Assembly (NCBI GenBank): GCA_036260255.1
Contig: DATAAF010000132.1
Location: forward strand, 1-29,932
Source: DASZJY01 sp036260255
Lineage (GTDB): Bacteria; Actinomycetota; Acidimicrobiia; Acidimicrobiales; AC-14
Direction: 5' to 3'
DNA: 29,932 nt
Part shown: positions 22,804 through 29,760 of the stretch, one piece after another
Layout: the number at the start of each line of letters is the position of its first letter
Position numbering within the stretch: the first letter of the stretch is position 1
Program-made: the position numbers and the translations under genes
The notes under the pieces: model-generated
Told to the model about the DNA's origin: nothing
The model's input: only the letters and a program-made list of their open reading frames with translations
The model's database searches: none

Positions 22804-24201
22804 GTGACGTCGACCATGGCAGGGGGGGAGGCCTCGGTCCCCGTCGCCTCCGGCCGGGGCGGCGCGGTCACCGCCGGGCTCGGCCAGATCGACGACCGGC
22901 CGGTGGCCCGGTTCACCCTCGCCGGGGGCAAGCACCGGGGCGCCATCGGGCCGGTCGAGGGCGACGTCATCGAGCGCCTGGTGCGGGTCGCCCTCGACCT
23001 GGGGGTCCCCGTCGTGGGCGAGGTGGCCACCTCCGGCGCCGACGTCCGCGAGGGCCTGGCGTCCCTCCACGCCTGGGGGAGGGTGGCCGCCGCCCTGAGC
23101 CGGGCCTCGGGGGCGGTGCCCGTGGTGCTGGCGGTGACCGGCCCGTGCGTGTCCGGTCCCGCCCTGCTCCTCGGCATGGCCGACCACGTGGTCATGACCA
23201 CCGACGCCTACGCCTACGTCTCCGGGCCCAAGGCGGTGGCCGAGTTCACGGGGACGGCCACCACGCGGGAGGCGCTGGGCGGGGCGCCCGTCCACGACCG
23301 CCGGAGCGGGCTGGCGTCCCTCGTCGTGGCCGACGACGCCGAGGCGCAGTGGGCGGTGGCCGACCTCCTGTCGTACCTCCCGTCGAACTACCTGGAGGAC
23401 CCGCCGGTGGCGGCGTGCACCGACCCGGTCGACCGGGGCTGCCGGGCGGCGGCCGAGGTGGTGCCGTCCCGCGCCACCGCGTCCTACGACATGAGGGTGG
23501 TCGTCACCGACGTGCTCGACCACGAGTCGTTCCTCGAGGTGCGGGCGGCCCACGCCCCCAACGTCGTCACCGGCTACGGGCGGGTGGGCGGCATGCCGGT
23601 CGGCGTCATCGCCAACCAGCCGTCGCAGAAGGCGGGCACGCTCGACATCGACGCGTCCCGGAAGGCGGCCCGCTTCGTGCAGTCCTGCGACGCCTTCGGG
23701 TTGCCCCTCCTCACCTTCGTGGACAGCCCCGGGTTCCAGCCCGGGCGCGACATCGAATGGCGGGGGATGATCCGCCACGGCGCCGAGCTCGTGCACGCCT
23801 ACGCCGTCGCCACCGTTCCCCGCATCTGCGTGGTCGTGCGGAAGGCGTACGGGGGCGCCTACATCGTCATGGACTCCCGGGGCCTGGGCAACGACCTGTG
23901 CGTGGCCTGGCCGGAGGCGGAGATCGCGGTGATGGGGGCGCCCGGGGCGGTCGCCGTCCTCCACCGCCGCCGGCTCGACACCATCGAGGACGAGGACGAG
24001 CGGGCGCGGGTGCAGGCCGAGCTGGAGGCGGACTACGCCGAGCGCCACTGCACGCCGGCGGTGGCCGCCGAGCGTGGGTACGTGGACGAGGTCATCGACC
24101 CGCTCGACACCCGGCGGGTGGTCGTCGCCGGCCTCCAGGCGCTGCGGTCCAAGCGAGCGGTGCCGGCGGACGGCGCCCGCCACACCAACACGCCGCTCTA
24201 A
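22804..24201 (+). CDS. Acyl-CoA carboxylase carboxyltransferase (beta-type subunit)
   Basis: The 465-residue protein has two crotonase-fold carboxyltransferase halves. The N-terminal half includes PVVLAVTGPCVSGPALLLGMADHVVM and the C-terminal half includes GVIANQPSQKAGTLDIDASRKAARFVQSCDAF-type acyl-CoA carboxylase motifs, then FVDSPGFQPG and RKAYGGAYIVMDSRGLGNDL. It resembles the actinobacterial AccD/PccB family rather than the E. coli AccA+AccD pair; I see no zinc ribbon. Within this cluster it probably makes malonyl-CoA for FabD, but acyl-CoA specificity cannot be read from sequence. No biotin carboxylase gene is present in the window. The GTG at 22804 follows GCAGGAA; an ATG at 22816 is possible. 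Confidence 0.88.
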   Translation: MTSTMAGGEASVPVASGRGGAVTAGLGQIDDRPVARFTLAGGKHRGAIGPVEGDVIERLVRVALDLGVPVVGEVATSGADVREGLASLHAWGRVAAALSRASGAVPVVLAVTGPCVSGPALLLGMADHVVMTTDAYAYVSGPKAVAEFTGTATTREALGGAPVHDRRSGLASLVVADDAEAQWAVADLLSYLPSNYLEDPPVAACTDPVDRGCRAAAEVVPSRATASYDMRVVVTDVLDHESFLEVRAAHAPNVVTGYGRVGGMPVGVIANQPSQKAGTLDIDASRKAARFVQSCDAFGLPLLTFVDSPGFQPGRDIEWRGMIRHGAELVHAYAVATVPRICVVVRKAYGGAYIVMDSRGLGNDLCVAWPEAEIAVMGAPGAVAVLHRRRLDTIEDEDERARVQAELEADYAERHCTPAVAAERGYVDEVIDPLDTRRVVVAGLQALRSKRAVPADGARHTNTPL

Positions 24202-24211
24202 CGGGGGCGCC

Positions 24212-25012
24212 ATGCTGCTCGAGGGCAAGCGCATCGTGGTGACCGGCGTGCTGTCCGACACGTCGATCGCCTTCGCGGTCGCCCGCCTGGCCCAGGAGCA
24301 GGGGGCGGAGATCGTGCTGACCTCCTTCGGGCGGGCCCGGCGGCTCACCGAGCGGGCAGCCAAGCGGCTGGAAACCGAGCCCGAGATCCTCGAGCTCGAC
24401 GTCACCAACCCCGCCCACCTCGACGCCCTCACCGACGACCTCCGGGAGCGGTGGGGGAGGGTGGACGGCGTCCTCCACGCCGTCGCCTTCGCCCCCGAGG
24501 CGTGCCTGGGCGGCGACTTCCTGCGGGCCGGGTGGGACGACGTGGCGACCACCCTCCACGTGTCCGCCTACTCGCTCAAGTCCCTCGCCGGGGCGGTGCT
24601 GCCCCTCATGGAGTTCGGCGGGGGATCGATCGTCGCCCTCGACTTCGACGCGCGCCAGGCGTGGCCCGCCTACGACTGGATGGGCGTGGCCAAGGCCGCC
24701 CTCGAGTCGACCGCCCGCTACCTGGCACGCGACCTGGGCCGCCACCACATCCGGGTCAACCTGGTGTCGGCCGGCCCCCTGCGGACGCTGGCGGCCAAGG
24801 GCATCGGCGCCGGCTTCGACGAGATCGAGCAGGTGTGGGATTCCCGCGCCCCGCTGGGGTGGGACAGCCGCGACGCCGCCCCCGTGGCCCGGGCCTGCGT
24901 GGCCCTGCTGTCGGACTGGTTCCCGGCGACGACGGGGGAGATGGTCCACGTCGACGGCGGCTTCCACGCGGTGGCCGCCCCCTTGCCCCGCGAGCCGACG
25001 CCCGACCAGTAG
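24212..25012 (+). CDS. fabI: Enoyl-ACP reductase, InhA/FabI type
   Basis: FabI reduces trans-2-enoyl-ACP with NADH in the last step of each elongation cycle. The 266-residue SDR-like protein has VVTGVLSDTSIAFAVA (cofactor loop typical of FabI, with SDTSIA replacing the SDR glycine pattern), LDVTNPAHLD, HAVAFAPE and the active-site stretch AYDWMGVAKAALES with Tyr154 and Lys161. The wording around the active site (LDFDARQAWPAYDWM) is close to mycobacterial InhA. The ATG at 24212 gives the standard N-terminus and follows the carboxyltransferase stop by ten bases. The gene ends the fatty acid cluster before a strong hairpin. Confidence 0.95.
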   Translation: MLLEGKRIVVTGVLSDTSIAFAVARLAQEQGAEIVLTSFGRARRLTERAAKRLETEPEILELDVTNPAHLDALTDDLRERWGRVDGVLHAVAFAPEACLGGDFLRAGWDDVATTLHVSAYSLKSLAGAVLPLMEFGGGSIVALDFDARQAWPAYDWMGVAKAALESTARYLARDLGRHHIRVNLVSAGPLRTLAAKGIGAGFDEIEQVWDSRAPLGWDSRDAAPVARACVALLSDWFPATTGEMVHVDGGFHAVAAPLPREPTPDQ

Positions 25013-25027
25013 GTCTCGTTTCGTTCT

Positions 25028-25066
25028 GGGCGCGCTCAGGGTCACCAGGTGACCCTTGGCGCGCCC
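25028..25066. terminator. 39-base near-perfect hairpin closing the fatty acid cluster
   Basis: The 39 bases fold back on themselves over 19 positions, with one G-U pair and one mismatch and a minimal loop centred on 25047. It lies 15 bases after the fabI stop and 17 bases before the stop of the convergent lipoprotein gene, so it can serve as terminator for both strands. No T-run follows. Confidence 0.7.
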
Positions 25067-25083
25067 GGTTCGGCGAGAGCGAA

Positions 25084-25434
25084 CTAGGACCCCGGCATGC
25101 CGGCGCCCTCGACGCCCCCTTCCAGGCCGCTGCGGCGCCGGAACGGCGACGTCGTGGTCGTCTCCGTGGGGGGCGGCTGGGGCGCCCCGGCGCCGGCGTT
25201 CGGCCCCCCCGGGGCGCCGGGCGGGGCGGGCGTCCCTGCGGCGGGCGGAACGGTGTCGGTCCCCGCTGGCAGCGAGGGGGCCGGGGCGGCCGTGGTCGTC
25301 GTGGTCTCGACGCTCGTGCTGGTCGAGCTCGACGTCGTGGTGGTGGTGGACGACACCTCGTCGTCGTCGCCGCACCCGACGGCGAGCGTCACCGCCGCCA
25401 GCACGACCAACGCGGCTCTCCCGGGCCTCCTCAT
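25084..25434 (-). CDS. Small Thr/Pro-rich lipoprotein, function unknown
   Basis: The 116-residue product has a signal sequence ending in LAVGC with Cys21 as lipid-attachment site. The mature part is low complexity: GDDDE, then Thr/Ser runs, then Pro/Ala/Gly-rich sequence and a basic patch near the end. No folded domain is visible. It may be a short surface lipoprotein or a truncated one that lost its domain. On the minus strand TACTCT (plus strand 25445-25450) lies ten bases before the ATG, compatible with its own promoter. Confidence 0.6.
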   Translation of the reverse strand: MRRPGRAALVVLAAVTLAVGCGDDDEVSSTTTTTSSSTSTSVETTTTTAAPAPSLPAGTDTVPPAAGTPAPPGAPGGPNAGAGAPQPPPTETTTTSPFRRRSGLEGGVEGAGMPGS

Positions 25435-25459
25435 GGCGGGGCCGAGAGTAGCCGTGCGG

Positions 25460-26404
25460 CTAGAAGGTGCCGCCGTTCAGCGCCTTCTGCAGGGCGCGGA
25501 CCGTGTCGGGGCCCAGAAGACCGTCCTCGGCCGCCCCGATGTGCTTCTGCAAGGCGGTGATGGTCACCGGCCCGACGTCGCCGTCCACCGGGACGCCCAG
25601 ACGGCGCTGGAGGGCGCGCTCGGACTCCGGGCCGAAGTCGCCGTCCGTCGCCACTCCGCAGGTCCACTGGAGCGCCTTGATCGTCTGCGGGCCGAACTCA
25701 CCGTCCTCGCCGAGGGGGAGGAACGGGTTGGTCGGCCGGACCCCGCGGACCGTCTCGCCTGTCACCAGGTCCTCGAGAGGGACCTCGAGCCGGTTGTAGT
25801 CGACGCCCCCGCCGAAACCGGCGATCTGCCTGTTGCTCGTGAACTGCCAGATCGTGTACCTCGGCCACCGGTCGAGCTTCACCGAGTCGGGGTGCTCGCC
25901 GCCGTCGTTCGGGCCGTAGGCGGCGATCCAGAGCGGCATCCGCGTGGCGCAGCGGGCCGTCGAGACCTGGGCGAGGTAGGGGGCGTAGGAGTAGTAGAGG
26001 ACCTTCCCCCGCAGTTCGGGGTGGCGCTCCTCGACCGTGTCGAGGAAGTCGAGGACGAAGTCCTCGTGGGCCTCGCCCTTGAGGGCGCCCTCCCACTCGT
26101 CGTCGATCATCACGCCCTCGCCCGTCCGGAGGTCGCCGATGAAGCTCAGGAAGTGCTCGGCCTCCTGGCGCCCGGTGCGCCCCGGCTGGGGGCGGATGAA
26201 GTGGTAGAGGATCACCGCCAGGCCGGCGGCGTGGGCGTCGTCCCGCATCGTGCGGAGCAGCGCCGCCTCCTCGGGGTCGTCCTGGTCGGGCCAGGTCAGG
26301 CCCTCGGTCTGCTTGATGCAGATCCACCGGTGCCCGGCGCCGGCGTAGGCCCCGAAGTCGAACCCCCTCTGGTGCCCCGAGATGTCTGCGCCGTAGATCG
26401 GCAT
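25460..26404 (-). CDS. GH25 lysozyme/endolysin-like protein with four short wall-binding repeats
   Basis: GH25 enzymes cut the MurNAc-GlcNAc bond of peptidoglycan. Numbering is from the upstream in-frame ATG at 26422. The catalytic barrel spans residues 8-211: YGADISG (Asp13), WICIKQTEG, LYHF, the acidic pair in IDDEWEG (Asp107 and Glu109), PLWIAAYG and IWQFTSNRQIAGFGGGVDYN (Asp208). The C-terminus holds four repeats of 20 residues with DGxxGPxTxxALQ at 240, 260, 280 and 300, a peptidoglycan-binding type. There is no signal peptide, as in phage endolysins released by holins. I start at the ATG at 26404, preceded by GGGGAAG with five-base spacing; the ATG at 26422 would add six residues. It lies just downstream of tRNA-Leu and is probably a phage-derived or self-lysis enzyme. 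Confidence 0.88.
   Translation of the reverse strand: MPIYGADISGHQRGFDFGAYAGAGHRWICIKQTEGLTWPDQDDPEEAALLRTMRDDAHAAGLAVILYHFIRPQPGRTGRQEAEHFLSFIGDLRTGEGVMIDDEWEGALKGEAHEDFVLDFLDTVEERHPELRGKVLYYSYAPYLAQVSTARCATRMPLWIAAYGPNDGGEHPDSVKLDRWPRYTIWQFTSNRQIAGFGGGVDYNRLEVPLEDLVTGETVRGVRPTNPFLPLGEDGEFGPQTIKALQWTCGVATDGDFGPESERALQRRLGVPVDGDVGPVTITALQKHIGAAEDGLLGPDTVRALQKALNGGTF
25469..25705 (-). repeat. Four tandem 60-base repeats encoding wall-binding units
   Basis: The repeats fall at exactly 20-residue intervals in the GH25 protein, each with DG-x2-GP-x-T/S-x3-ALQ. The fixed spacing is shorter than a standard PG_binding_1 domain of about 60 residues, so each unit is a minimal version. Confidence 0.75.
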
Positions 26405-26409
26405 GCCGT

Positions 26410-26416
26410 CTTCCCC
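26410..26416 (-). promoter_or_regulatory. Shine-Dalgarno deciding the GH25 start
   Basis: The minus strand reads GGGGAAG five bases before the ATG at 26404. No comparable motif precedes the ATG at 26422, so the shorter start is preferred. Confidence 0.5.
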
Positions 26417-26443
26417 AGTCATCCTGCGTTCTCAGGGGAGAGT

Positions 26444-26457
26444 CCGCCGAAGGGCGG
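26444..26457. terminator. Short stem-loop downstream of tRNA-Leu
   Basis: CCGCC and GGCGG pair around a four-base loop (CTTC on the minus strand). It lies about 50 bases beyond the 3' end of the minus-strand tRNA and before the GH25 gene, so it may end the tRNA transcript. The stem is short and there is no T-run. Confidence 0.3.
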
Positions 26458-26507
26458 CTGATACCGGACACCAGCTGTTCTTTACGGGATCGGTCGGCTG
26501 ATCGTGC

Positions 26508-26594
26508 TGGTGCCCGGAGCGGGATTCGAACCCGCAAGCCCTTTCGGGCAATGGGGTTTGAGCCCATAGCGTTTGCCGATTTCGCCATCCGGGC
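26508..26594 (-). tRNA. tRNA-Leu (anticodon CAA)
   Basis: The minus strand folds as a class II tRNA: acceptor GCCCGGA pairing with TCCGGGC, discriminator A and an encoded CCA end; D-arm; anticodon stem ATGGG/CCCAT with loop CTCAAAC, giving anticodon CAA; a long variable arm (TGCCC-GAAA-GGGCT); and T-arm GCGGG-TTCGAAT-CCCGC. The long variable arm and CAA anticodon identify leucine (UUG codon). The 87 bases include CCA. UUG codons are rare in GC-rich genomes, but this isoacceptor is normally kept. Confidence 0.95.
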
Positions 26595-26603
26595 GCAAGT
26601 CCC

Positions 26604-26609
26604 ATGTTA
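26604..26609 (-). promoter_or_regulatory. Candidate -10 element of tRNA-Leu
   Basis: The minus strand reads TAACAT nine bases before the first base of the tRNA, a good -10 match for a short-leader tRNA transcript. No clear -35 is seen at 16-18 bases. The rest of 26610-26825 has no gene I can support. Confidence 0.35.
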
Positions 26610-26825
26610 CCGCCGTCCTCACGGGCGGCCTTGGACGCTCCCGCCTCGGCACTGCGCGTCGAGGTGGCGGTGGCGGTGGTGGGTGCGCCGGGCCCGAGAC
26701 GCGAGAGAGCCCCAAGGAAGTCCGTTGACGTCACCCTTTCGGGCGTCGCCTCGGTTTCCCCCTCGGGGCTCGACAACCACCATAAGCCCAGAGGCCTGAG
26801 GACGTCAAGAGGTTTCCGCCTCCCG

Positions 26826-27383
26826 TCACACCCCCCACTCGGGCGCCTGGGTGAGCAGGAACCGGCTGACGGCCAGGCAGCGGTCGAGCACGTCGCACAG
26901 GAGCTCCTCGCCGCCGAGGACGCGGGCGAGGGAGACCTGCTGGCGGGCGACGACGGTGAGGCTGCGCTCGGGGGCGTCGGTGACCGACCCGAACGAGTCG
27001 ATGGCCGACACCTCGAGGGGCAGCTCGGGCCCGCCCACGCCGGCCAGGTCGGTGGCGAGGAGCAGGAGGTCGGGGCCCTTGGGAAGGGGCGGGAGGGCCC
27101 AGGTGAAGATCAGGGGGAAGTGGAACTCGTCGGCGGGCTCGTCATCGTCGGGGAGTTCGGCGACGACGTCCTCGAAGGCGAGGAGGATCCGCGGCTCGAC
27201 CTCGAGGGCGAGGTGAAGGTCGAGCGGGCCTCCGCATCCCTCCTCGGGATGAAGGTCGACCTCCCAGACCTGACGCAGCGAGTACGTCTCCACGAAGTGG
27301 CGCTCGTCGTGCACGTGGAAGCCGTGGTCGACGGCGTGATCCTTGAGCTCGGCGACGTAGCCGGCCACGTCGATGGCGGCCAA
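26826..27383 (-). CDS. Protein of unknown function, 185 residues
   Basis: I do not recognise the family. The product from the TTG at 27383 is soluble and acidic, with no signal peptide or membrane helix. It starts AAIDVAGYVAELKDHAVDHGFHV and has His/Glu-rich stretches (HDERHFVETY, DLHPEEGCGGPLDLHLALEVEP), a middle beta-rich region (FHFPLIFTWALPPLP) and a helical end (VLDRCLAVSRFLL). The start is well supported: the minus strand has AGGAGG (plus strand 27391-27396) seven bases before the TTG, and the longer open frame overlaps the divergent IMPase gene. It is divergent from the IMPase gene with a 71-base gap. Confidence 0.75.
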   Translation of the reverse strand: MAAIDVAGYVAELKDHAVDHGFHVHDERHFVETYSLRQVWEVDLHPEEGCGGPLDLHLALEVEPRILLAFEDVVAELPDDDEPADEFHFPLIFTWALPPLPKGPDLLLLATDLAGVGGPELPLEVSAIDSFGSVTDAPERSLTVVARQQVSLARVLGGEELLCDVLDRCLAVSRFLLTQAPEWGV

Positions 27384-27390
27384 ACACGTA

Positions 27391-27396
27391 CCTCCT
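27391..27396 (-). promoter_or_regulatory. Shine-Dalgarno deciding a TTG start
   Basis: The minus strand reads AGGAGG with a seven-base spacer to the TTG at 27383. It is one of the strongest ribosome-binding sites in the window and fixes the start of the 185-residue unknown protein. Confidence 0.65.
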
Positions 27397-27439
27397 GGGC
27401 GGACGGGACGGATCGAGCGTAGGCCAGGCCCGCCGCCTA

Positions 27440-27445
27440 TAGCGT
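27440..27445 (+). promoter_or_regulatory. Candidate -10 element upstream of the IMPase-family gene
   Basis: TAGCGT, overlapping the stretch CTATAGCG, ends nine bases before the ATG at 27455. No Shine-Dalgarno lies in the remaining gap, so a leaderless or near-leaderless transcript is plausible. Confidence 0.3.
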
Positions 27446-27454
27446 CGGCGGTCG

Positions 27455-28201
27455 ATGGGGGTGGACGAGGTGCTCGAGCTGCTGGACGCCTCGGCGGCGG
27501 CGGTGCGGCGGGCCCTCGACGGCCTCGACGACTGGGGCCCGGCGGGCACCCGGGCGGGCCAGTACCGCAGCGACCTGGCCGCCGACGACGCCGCCTTCGC
27601 GGTGCTCGACGCCGCCGGCGTCGGCGTGCTGAGCGAGGAGAGTGGGTTGCACAACGGCGACCGCGACCTGCTGGTCGTCGTCGACCCGGTGGACGGCTCG
27701 ACCAACGCGTCGAGGGGCATCCCCTGGTACGCCACCAGCCTCTGCGCACTCGACGCCGAGGGCCCCTCGGCCGCCCTGGTTGTCAACCAGGCGACGGATG
27801 AGCGCTTCGAGGCGGTGCGGGGCGCGGGCGCCAGGCGCAACGGGGGGCCGATGGCCCCTACCGGCTGCCGGGCCCTCGGCGACGCGCTGCTCGGGATGAC
27901 GAGTGTCCCACCCCAGCCCCTGGGCTGGCGCCAGGTGCGGGTTCTGGGAGCCGCCGCCCTCGACCTCTGCGCGGTGGCCTGCGGGCAGTTCGACGCGTAC
28001 GCCGACTGGAGCCGCAACGCCCACGGTCCCTGGGACTACCTGGGCGGAATGCTCGTCCTCTTGGAGGCGGGCGCGGTCGTGGCCGACGCCTTGGGCCGCG
28101 ACCTCGTGACCCGGGAGGCGACCGCCCGGCGGATACCCGTGGCGGCGGCGACGCCCGAGCTGCTGGCCGAGGTCGTCGCCGCCCGGGCCCGAGTCGGCTG
28201 A
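27455..28201 (+). CDS. Inositol monophosphatase-family phosphatase
   Basis: These magnesium-dependent enzymes dephosphorylate inositol phosphates, sugar bisphosphates, histidinol phosphate or adenosine bisphosphate. The 248-residue product has the three metal-binding motifs: GVLSEESG (the Glu loop), VVVDPVDGSTN (the DPxDGT motif, with Ser in place of the usual Thr at one position) and the C-terminal GPWDYLGGMLVLLEAGA (WDxxAG-type, with Gly for Ala). Substrate cannot be assigned: myo-inositol-1-phosphatase and histidinol-phosphatase are both possible in actinobacteria. The NUDIX gene follows 33 bases later. Confidence 0.88.
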   Translation: MGVDEVLELLDASAAAVRRALDGLDDWGPAGTRAGQYRSDLAADDAAFAVLDAAGVGVLSEESGLHNGDRDLLVVVDPVDGSTNASRGIPWYATSLCALDAEGPSAALVVNQATDERFEAVRGAGARRNGGPMAPTGCRALGDALLGMTSVPPQPLGWRQVRVLGAAALDLCAVACGQFDAYADWSRNAHGPWDYLGGMLVLLEAGAVVADALGRDLVTREATARRIPVAAATPELLAEVVAARARVG

Positions 28202-28222
28202 CCGGTCGTCGGCGACGCGGCC

Positions 28223-28228
28223 TAGTCT
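28223..28228 (+). promoter_or_regulatory. Candidate -10 element for leaderless NUDIX transcript
   Basis: TAGTCT ends six bases before the GTG at 28235, the same geometry as hisI and fabH. No Shine-Dalgarno precedes the GTG. CTGACC at 28198-28203 would be 19 bases upstream as a weak -35, but includes the previous stop codon. Confidence 0.4.
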
Positions 28229-28234
28229 CGGTCG

Positions 28235-28720
28235 GTGGCCTCGGGCGTGCGCCCTCTCCTCTTCCGCGTGTGGCGGGTCCTGCCCTGGCAGGTACGGGTC
28301 TTCGTCATCCGCCGCCTCACCCCGTCGTACTGGGTCGGGGCGATGTGCTTCGTCGAGCGGGCGGACGGCGCCGTCCTCCTCGTCCGCCAGTCGTACCGGA
28401 AATCGTGGGCGTTCCCCGGAGGGCTGCTGAAGCGGAACGAGGACCCCGTCGACGCCGCCACCCGGGAGCTGGAGGAGGAGATCGGTCTCCTGGTCGAGCT
28501 GGAGGACAACCCCAAGGTCGTCGTCGACGCCCGCTCACGGCGGGTCGACGTCATCTACCGCACCCAGGTCGGCGGCGACGTCGAGCCGTCCCCCAAGTCG
28601 GCGGAGATCCTCGAAGTCCGCTGGTTCCCTCCTGACGAGCTGCCAACGGTGCAGCGGGAGACGGCGGCGGCGTTGGTCGCCCTGGGCCGGGCCAACCGCC
28701 CGGCCTCTTCGCGCTCCTGA
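28235..28720 (+). CDS. NUDIX hydrolase
   Basis: NUDIX enzymes hydrolyse nucleoside diphosphates linked to another moiety. The 161-residue product has a full Nudix box in the form G-x5-E-x7-REL-x-EE-x-GL starting at FPGGLLKRNE, with RELEEEIGLL as its helix. The N-terminal 30 residues (RPLLFRVWRVLPWQVRVFVIRRL) are hydrophobic and basic and could be an amphipathic or membrane-contacting extension. The substrate cannot be predicted. The GTG start is supported by the upstream TANNNT hexamer. The gene converges on the sigma factor gene with a 10-base gap. Confidence 0.9.
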   Translation: MASGVRPLLFRVWRVLPWQVRVFVIRRLTPSYWVGAMCFVERADGAVLLVRQSYRKSWAFPGGLLKRNEDPVDAATRELEEEIGLLVELEDNPKVVVDARSRRVDVIYRTQVGGDVEPSPKSAEILEVRWFPPDELPTVQRETAAALVALGRANRPASSRS

Positions 28721-28730
28721 GGTTCTCGAG

Positions 28731-29678
28731 TTACTCGCGCCACAGGCGGGGCGGGGGGTCGCTCCCCTCGGGGGGCGTGGTCGGATGGCGCAGCTTCGAG
28801 AGCGCCTTGGCCTCGATCTGGCGGATCCGTTCCCGGGTGAGCCGGAACTCCTGGCCCACCTCCTCGAGGGTGCGGGGCCGGTCCCCGACCAGGCCGAACC
28901 GGAGCTCGAGGATCCGTTGCTCCCGCTTCGAGAGCGTGGCCAGGACGGCCCGTAGCTCCTCGCGCTCGATGGCGACGACGGCGGCGTCGAACGACGCCTG
29001 GGCGTTGGGGTCCTCGAGGAAGTCCGCCAGCTCGGCGTTGTCGTCGCCGACCTGCTCGAACAGCGAGACGGGGTCGGGGGCGACCCGCTGCGCCTCCCTG
29101 ACCCGTTCGGGCGTGAGCCCGGTCTCGGCGCTGAGCTCCTCGGCGGTGGGCTCGCGGCCCAGCACGCGGGCCAGGCGGGTGGTGGCCCGGGACACCTGCG
29201 CCACCGTCTCGACCATGTGCACCGGCACCCGGATGGTGCGGCTCTTGTCGGCGATGGCGCGGCTGACCGCCTGGCGGATCCACCAGGTCGCGTACGTCGA
29301 GAACTTGAACCCGCGCCGGTGGTCGAACTTCTCGACGGCGCGCATGAGCCCGAGGTTGCCCTCCTGCACCAGGTCGAGCAGTGGGAGCCCGCAGGGCTGG
29401 TAGCGCTTGGCGATCGAGACGACCAGCCGCAGGTTGCTCTGGATGAACTGCTCCTTGGCGGCATGGCCGGCGTGCGAGCGTCGGCGCAGCTCGCGGCGCC
29501 GGGCGTCCTCGAGCGCGGGCCCGCCGGCGGCCAGCTCGGCGTCGGCCCTCCGCCCCGCTTCCATGGTCTTGGCCAGCTCGACCTCGTCTTCCGCCGTCAG
29601 CAGCTCGTAGCCGCCGATCTCTTTGAGGTACTGGCGCATGAGGTCGGCAGGCATGTCGCCTCTGCTCGCCACTGACAT
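28731..29678 (-). CDS. RNA polymerase sigma-70 factor, group 1/2
   Basis: Sigma factors direct RNA polymerase to promoters. The 315-residue product contains region 1.2 (LMRQYLKEIGGYELLTAEDEVELAK), region 2 (NLRLVVSIAKRY, LDLVQEGNLGLMRAVEKFD, RGFKFSTYATWWIRQAVSRAIAD), region 3 (HMVETVAQVSRATTRL, GREPTAEELSAETGL) and region 4 (LSKREQRILELRFGL, TLEEVGQEFRLTRERIRQIEAKALSKLRHP). Region 1.1 is absent, so it is a SigB/HrdD-like group 2 factor or a short primary factor. The ATG at 29678 was chosen over the longer open frame, whose first 49 codons look non-conserved; GTG at 29672 and ATG at 29654 are alternatives, since GAGGT lies directly before the ATG and AGAGG before 29654. Confidence 0.93.
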   Translation of the reverse strand: MSVASRGDMPADLMRQYLKEIGGYELLTAEDEVELAKTMEAGRRADAELAAGGPALEDARRRELRRRSHAGHAAKEQFIQSNLRLVVSIAKRYQPCGLPLLDLVQEGNLGLMRAVEKFDHRRGFKFSTYATWWIRQAVSRAIADKSRTIRVPVHMVETVAQVSRATTRLARVLGREPTAEELSAETGLTPERVREAQRVAPDPVSLFEQVGDDNAELADFLEDPNAQASFDAAVVAIEREELRAVLATLSKREQRILELRFGLVGDRPRTLEEVGQEFRLTRERIRQIEAKALSKLRHPTTPPEGSDPPPRLWRE

Positions 29679-29760
29679 ACCTCGACGACCCCCCGCACTG
29701 CCTCGCCTGGCGACGAGAGTACTGCGAGCGACGGCCTTCGGGCCTTCCGCCGCCGCCTGG

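Noticed and set aside
21478..24552. 1024-codon minus-strand open frame over fabF, the carboxyltransferase gene and fabI
   Set aside because: The three plus-strand genes are certain, and the antisense product is low-complexity His/Gly/Arg/Val-rich sequence typical of high-GC shadow frames.
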